A stretch of DNA of 34,659 nt, from contig CAKURH010000033.1 in the NCBI GenBank assembly GCA_934675625.1, positions 1 to 34,659 on the forward strand, read 5' to 3'. The position numbers and the translations under genes were made by a program. Source of the stretch: an uncultured Kiritimatiellota bacterium (GTDB taxonomy: Bacteria; Verrucomicrobiota; Kiritimatiellia; RFP12; UBA1067). The first letter of the stretch is position 1; each line of letters opens with the position of its first letter. Positions 30,546 to 34,659 of the stretch are shown in pieces. The notes below the pieces were generated by a model that saw nothing but the letters and a program-made list of their open reading frames with translations, had not been told where the DNA came from and searched no databases.

Positions 30546-33500
30546 ATGAACAAGATTTTTCCGCAACAGATTCTCATTTTCCTCTTCGCGCTCGTCGCAC
30601 ACGCCGAAATCGAGTTCGCGCCGGGGGGTGGCTTCGTCGAGAACGGGCGTCCCGTCCAGCTGATCGGCAACCTCATCTACGAGCTGCCGACGGCGGACGA
30701 CTACCGCGCCTTTCCCGGTGAGCCGTCCGGCTGGGAATGGCTCTACGAGACGCCGCCGAACCGGGCGCAGTTCGACCGCCTCGGCTTCAACGCGACAGGC
30801 GGCGAAGTGCCGACGGACTGGATGCGCACGTATCGTCCCGAACCGAACTTCTGGCAGGCGAACCGCACGCTCGACTGGTCAATCGCCGCCGGCTACTACA
30901 AGAACGGCCTCCCCGTCTGGGTGGATTACACTTGCGCCGGCTGGTCGCACGGCGGCCTTGCCTACGATCCGAAGCGTCCGCCGTCCGCCGCCGCGTTCAC
31001 GGCGGGTGACTGCCATTTTCTGCCGTATTCGCTCGTCACGGAGGAGGGCCTGTCCCTCTACCGGGAGATGTGGCAGAGCGGCGCGCGGGAACTTCGGCGG
31101 CACGGCGTGAAGCCGTTCGTCTACGAACTTTTCAACGAGCCCGCCTACGACGATCGGTCGCCCGCCGCCGAGGCGGCGTTTCGCCGCCATCTCGCGACCT
31201 TGCCCGCGAAGCGTCCGCCCGTTGCGGAGGCCGTCGAGCGGCGCAAATTCAACCAGGCGCGGTTCGCGGACGCCGTGGCGCGCGGCAAGGCGGACATCCG
31301 GGCGGTCGATCCGACGGCGCGCACGTGCTTTCAGCCGCTCCAGTCCGTCGGCTTCTACATCTGCGCAGACATCGACCTTTACGCCGCGAATCGCACGACC
31401 GATCTTGTCGTCGCGCCGACGGGCGGCGGCGACACCTGGGACGCGCTCGTGCTCCTCGCGGTCGCGGGGACGCGTCCGATTGTCGATGGCGAGGCTTACC
31501 CCGGCGCGACGCGCGCGAGCCACCGCGCCCGGATTCTGGCGGAATACGCACGCGGACTGAACGGCACCTACTACTTCAAGTGGGATCGCTGCGCCCGCAG
31601 CGCCGTCTGGAAGGAGCCGGACGGTCCGGCGCGCTTGACCGAGCAGTATCCCTACTGCGCGCTCAATCCGGCGTCCGTGCCGCCGGAAGCGTTTGCTGGA
31701 TTGAAGGACGCGGCGCGTGACATCGCCGCCGTCAACGACCTCTTCACGCCGCGCGACCGGGGTGTGCCCGCATCCGTCGCCGTCCTCGTTTCGCAGCCGA
31801 CGATTCGCCTCTGCGCGGCAGAGAAGCGTACGGACGCCACCCGCATGCGCGAGGCGGGCGAGACGCTGTTGGCCGCGCGTCTGCCGGTGCGGGCGATTTT
31901 CGAGGAGCAGCTGGACACGGCGCACCTACGGGGCGTGAAGCTGCTTGTGGCAGCCGGGATCGACGCAACGCTGGACGAGACGAACGCACAGTTGCGGCGT
32001 TGGGTCGAGAAGGGCGGCACGCTGCTCGCCGTCGGCGGTCGACTTGACCGCGACGAGTGGGGACAGACCCGTGCGGACGCCCTCGTTCCGCAACAGGCGA
32101 ACCAGCGGCTTGGCAAGGGCCGCGTCATCTACGTCGAGCGTCCGCTCGCGCCGGCGAAAGCGCGGGCCCTGTACGTCAAGGTCGCGGGCAAGTTGGGGAT
32201 TTCGCCCGCCTGTCAGCTGACGGACGCCGTGGACGGGCGGGAAGTTTCCGAAATTGAATGCTATTTTGCTCAAAATCCGCGAAATTCAGCCGGTTTTATC
32301 CTTCTCAACGGGGGCCTGTCCCCACGGGCCGTGCGGTTGCGGCCGCAGACGGTCGGCGCGGCGGCGCGGCGTTGGATCGATGTGACGACGCAGCAGCCCG
32401 TGACCCGAACGGCGGCGGGCGAACTGCTAGTGCGCCTCCTCCCCGGCATCCCCGTCATCCTGCGCGGCGAGCTGGGGACAGACCCCAAGGCGAGCTGGGG
32501 ACAGACCCCAAGGCGAGCTGGGGACAGACCCCAAGGCGAGCTGGGGACAGACCCCAAGAATGTGGGGACAGACCCCAGGGGGGAAGACGGGAAAGTGACA
32601 GAAAAATCGTTTTTTGCGTCACTTCCGGCTTGGTTGGCGGAAAACAGCGGAACCGACCTGTCGTCCGCGCCGTATTGGGTTGAGCCGGACAGCGTCGCGT
32701 TCGTGGATTTGCGGTCGGTGGCCAACGGGACGCTGGAGGACGTCGTTTCTGCCTTGCCGTGGGGGCGGCAGGTTCTGGCAGGTGTGCCGTTTGACCTCAT
32801 CCGCCTTGGCCAGAACGGCAATCGATCGGGCGTGAGCCTCAATCGTGCGGTCGCCCCTGTCGCGATGGCAGGGGAGGTGCGCGCGCTCGATTTCCTGTTC
32901 GCAGCCCCGACGGCGGCGGACGGAGCACTGTTCACCTGCGAACTGACGTTTGCGGATGGCGCGCGCGAAATGGTGGCGGTGTCCACACCGGACGACGTGC
33001 GTTTTGTCGGGTGGCGCAACCGCGACGGGACGCCGCTCTTCGTCGTGCGCAAGCCGAATCCGCGCCCAGACGCGACGGTCGCTGCGCTTGGTTTCTCGGC
33101 GCAGACGAAGGGCGTGTGGCTCGCCGCCGTGTCGGTGGAGCGTCCGCCCGTGTCGCCGTCCGTCCGCGCGTTTCAGGCGGCGAACCTGAAGGTGGGCGCA
33201 TGGGGCGGCCACGCGGCGGTCGCGACGGACGAGGGGCTGCGCGTCAGAATCGCGGCGGACGCCCCCGACTGGTCAGGCGCGGCGGCGGAACTCGTGACGC
33301 CGCTGACGTTGGCGGAGGGCGATGTCGCGAACCGGTCGCTTGTCTTGGAGGTCGCGTTGGACGAGACGGCGCACGGCCCCGTGTCGCGTCCGTTGCCCGT
33401 GCCGCAGTTCCAACTGGGCTTTCGGACGGCGGCGGGCGAGGCGAAGCGCGGCGGTTTCGTCTGGCCCGGCACGTCGGTCGAGAGCGGCGTCTGGCGGACG

Positions 33501-33626
33501 GTGCGCATCCCGCTTCGGCGGCTCATCCCGGCGGATGCGGAGACGTTGACGCGCCTCGCAATCCAGTTCCGTCCGTTCGGCTCCGCACGTGCGGATTACC
33601 GCTTCCGTGCGCTCCGCATCGAGTAG
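30546..33626 (+). CDS. Secreted GH42-like glycoside hydrolase with repeat-derived linker
   Basis: A 1026-residue exported protein (signal peptide about 1-20). The barrel (about 20-380) has FVYELFNEPAYDD with Glu198 as acid/base and RPIVDGEAYPG with Glu316 as likely nucleophile. Residues about 410-560 resemble the glutamine-amidotransferase-like domain of GH42 enzymes (VAVLVSQPTIRL, KLLVAAGIDATLDETNAQLR, GGTLLAVGG). Residues about 643-680 are translated from five palindromic repeats. A beta-rich C-terminal region follows (APYWVEPDSVAFVDLRSVAN, to FRPFGSARADYRFRALRIE), possibly carbohydrate-binding. The start at 30546 begins the signal peptide; no Shine-Dalgarno is visible. Two other palindromes at 32059 and 32311 are also in frame. 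Family placement is by motif and is tentative. Confidence 0.75.
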   Translation: MNKIFPQQILIFLFALVAHAEIEFAPGGGFVENGRPVQLIGNLIYELPTADDYRAFPGEPSGWEWLYETPPNRAQFDRLGFNATGGEVPTDWMRTYRPEPNFWQANRTLDWSIAAGYYKNGLPVWVDYTCAGWSHGGLAYDPKRPPSAAAFTAGDCHFLPYSLVTEEGLSLYREMWQSGARELRRHGVKPFVYELFNEPAYDDRSPAAEAAFRRHLATLPAKRPPVAEAVERRKFNQARFADAVARGKADIRAVDPTARTCFQPLQSVGFYICADIDLYAANRTTDLVVAPTGGGDTWDALVLLAVAGTRPIVDGEAYPGATRASHRARILAEYARGLNGTYYFKWDRCARSAVWKEPDGPARLTEQYPYCALNPASVPPEAFAGLKDAARDIAAVNDLFTPRDRGVPASVAVLVSQPTIRLCAAEKRTDATRMREAGETLLAARLPVRAIFEEQLDTAHLRGVKLLVAAGIDATLDETNAQLRRWVEKGGTLLAVGGRLDRDEWGQTRADALVPQQANQRLGKGRVIYVERPLAPAKARALYVKVAGKLGISPACQLTDAVDGREVSEIECYFAQNPRNSAGFILLNGGLSPRAVRLRPQTVGAAARRWIDVTTQQPVTRTAAGELLVRLLPGIPVILRGELGTDPKASWGQTPRRAGDRPQGELGTDPKNVGTDPRGEDGKVTEKSFFASLPAWLAENSGTDLSSAPYWVEPDSVAFVDLRSVANGTLEDVVSALPWGRQVLAGVPFDLIRLGQNGNRSGVSLNRAVAPVAMAGEVRALDFLFAAPTAADGALFTCELTFADGAREMVAVSTPDDVRFVGWRNRDGTPLFVVRKPNPRPDATVAALGFSAQTKGVWLAAVSVERPPVSPSVRAFQAANLKVGAWGGHAAVATDEGLRVRIAADAPDWSGAAAELVTPLTLAEGDVANRSLVLEVALDETAHGPVSRPLPVPQFQLGFRTAAGEAKRGGFVWPGTSVESGVWRTVRIPLRRLIPADAETLTRLAIQFRPFGSARADYRFRALRIE
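32474..32576. repeat. Five tandem GGGGACAGACCCC repeats inside the GH42-like gene
   Basis: Cores begin at 32474, 32497, 32520, 32543 and 32564; the first four units are 23 bp (CGAGCTGGGGACAGACCCCA plus AGG). Because 23 is not a multiple of three, successive copies are read in different frames, giving GTDP, GQTP, GDRP and GTDP again, with no stop. The repeat sits between two domains of the encoded protein. Confidence 0.95.
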
Positions 33627-33906
33627 CGGCGGCTACCGTTCGTCATGCTGCTCAATCGAGCCACTTTCGATTGTGGACAGATGCATGCGGTCGAGGGGGC
33701 TGCGGCGCTGAACACATGCGCCGAAGAAACGCGCAGCGTTTCGGAGGGAAGGTCGCAAAGCGACAGTGAGCGCAGCGAACTGCCCGCAAGGGCCCGCGAG
33801 ACGAATGAGGAACGGAGTCTCGGAGTGAAAAAGAACTCCGTGCATCCCTATCTCTGTTGTCTCCGTGTTCAGCGAAAGCAATTTCCCTTGCCGGCGCCTT
33901 GCCGAT
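33627..33906. other. Intergenic region without a supported gene
   Basis: No gene is supported here. It contains a purine-rich stretch with AGCGCAGCGAAC-type short repeats (about 33735-33790) and two CTCCGTG units (33837 and about 33862) related to the inverted repeat at 30406-30477. A 96-codon open frame across it has no family features and runs into the next promoter, so I did not call it. Confidence 0.6.
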
Positions 33907-33936
33907 TTGACGGCGCTTGGCGAGACGTGGTATAAT
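33907..33936 (+). promoter_or_regulatory. Promoter of the DUF1016 gene
   Basis: TTGACG (33907-33912) and a perfect TATAAT (33931-33936) are 18 bp apart, with TGG making an extended -10. Transcription would start near 33943, about 50 nt before the ATG at 33995. Confidence 0.7.
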
Positions 33937-33994
33937 TCGTGCTGATTGCGTCGGGCGGGATGTGCTTCGCCCGATGCAGAGAATCAAGACCTAA

Positions 33995-34564
33995 ATGAAT
34001 GGAAGAGTGACCTCCAAGAGCAAAATCGCAAGGACGAATGCGCAGACTCCATTCGTGGCAGTTGGCTATGCCAAATGGATGCAGTCGATTAAGGATCGCG
34101 TCTGTGAAGCCCGTCAACGGGCGGCGCTCTCGGTGAACTCCGAATTGATGCTTCTCTACTGGGATATTGGCCATGAGATTCTCAGGAAACAGGAGCAGCT
34201 GGGGTGGGGCACGAAGGTCGTCGAGAAGATGGCGGCGGACTTGAAGGCCGAATTTCCGGGAATGGCGGGATTTTCGCGGTCAAACTTGATGTATATGCGT
34301 TCGTTTGCATCGGCTTGGACGAGAGGTCAGATTGTCCAAGCGCCGCTTGGACAATTGCCGTGGTATCACCATCTGGCTCTCATCGAGAAGCTGAAGAGCG
34401 TAACCGACCGCTGCAAGGAGAAGAACTCTGTTGTTGTCGAATATTCGCTCAAGGGCCTCAACAAGCCGCTGGCAGTCGCAACATACGAACTTGAGAGACT
34501 TGGACTCCCATCCGTAGCCGTGTTGCAAGACGGGTTGACAAAGGTCCTTTGCTCAGAGCGATAG
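33995..34564 (+). pseudogene. DUF1016/YhcG-type protein with nuclease core deleted
   Basis: Residues about 30-135 match the DUF1016 N-terminal domain (SVNSELMLLYWDIGHEI, GWGTKVVEKMAADLKAEFPG, FSRSNLMYMRSFA, LPWYHHLALIEKLKS). The sequence then jumps straight to CKEKNSVVVEYSLKGLNKPLAVATYELE, which is the extreme C-terminal part of the family's PD-(D/E)XK nuclease domain. The catalytic block expected between them (VIELK...PEYAGKMNFYLS type) is missing. The protein is 189 residues against roughly 340-375 for the family. The reading frame is intact and the promoter good, so the product may be made, but it should have no nuclease activity. Such genes are often in defence or mobile regions. The last 95 bases of the window (34565-34659) show nothing identifiable. 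Confidence 0.7.
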
Positions 34565-34659
34565 AGTCAGAAACATGTCAGATCGGTGACTTGTAAAGGG
34601 GGTGGGTCAGCAAAAACCTCTTAAGCCACTTTGGCCAGACGTGAATCGTAAGCATATGC

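Noticed and set aside
33645..33935. Small protein gene in the gap before the DUF1016 gene
   Set aside because: No Shine-Dalgarno, no family features, repeat-like composition, and it runs into a strong promoter.

Overview
The window looks like a high-GC, Gram-negative member of the PVC superphylum, probably a gut or rumen Kiritimatiellae/Lentisphaerae-type bacterium. The evidence is indirect: an ExbB-ExbD-ExbD operon ending in a TonB-like protein with a squalene-cyclase-like domain, long secreted TPR proteins, a SUMF1-type protein next to several secreted glycoside hydrolases, a XylR-like AraC regulator, and many kinds of short intergenic repeat. Taxonomy is inference; no rRNA or tRNA gene was seen.

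Layout. 1-389: tandem repeats carrying a GGGGTCTGTCCCC-type palindrome, then the queF promoter. 390-842: queF. 868-8621: an envelope operon of two TPR-type secreted proteins, ExbB, two ExbD and a membrane-anchored cyclase-fold protein, with 8-bp microsatellites on both sides of exbB. 8625-10569: a LolC/E-type permease (TTG start) and a very short MiaA. 10582-15215 (minus): mfd, whose N-terminal half is stuffed with the palindromic repeat, and a XylR/AraC-type regulator. 15276-25279: a divergent carbohydrate operon (SUMF1-like protein, clan-A-like hydrolase, GH31 fused to a GH99-like barrel, a 57-codon remnant, GH2), interrupted by a DUF4143 AAA ATPase gene that has its own 33-bp repeat array and promoter. 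25312-27845: an Ile/Val-rich leader peptide and terminator hairpin (attenuator) before an XRE-cupin-acyl-CoA synthetase fusion. 27910-30373: a two-module surface lipoprotein broken by two frame changes. 30406-33626: a large inverted repeat and a GH42-like hydrolase with five palindromes between two domains. 33907-34564: a DUF1016/YhcG-type gene lacking its nuclease core.

How the parts fit. The ExbB/ExbD/cyclase-fold operon probably forms a proton-driven envelope machine. The 15.3-25.3 kb operon and the GH42-like gene are secreted polysaccharide-degradation functions, the former probably controlled by the adjacent regulator. The most notable regulatory idea is the Ile/Val attenuator ahead of an acyl-CoA synthetase: it would fit activation of branched-chain fatty acids for making branched-chain amino acids by reductive carboxylation. 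Two further themes recur. One is a palindromic repeat that is stop-free in all six frames and is tolerated inside genes. The other is a set of genes that appear to have lost an internal domain in frame (MiaA, GH2, DUF1016).
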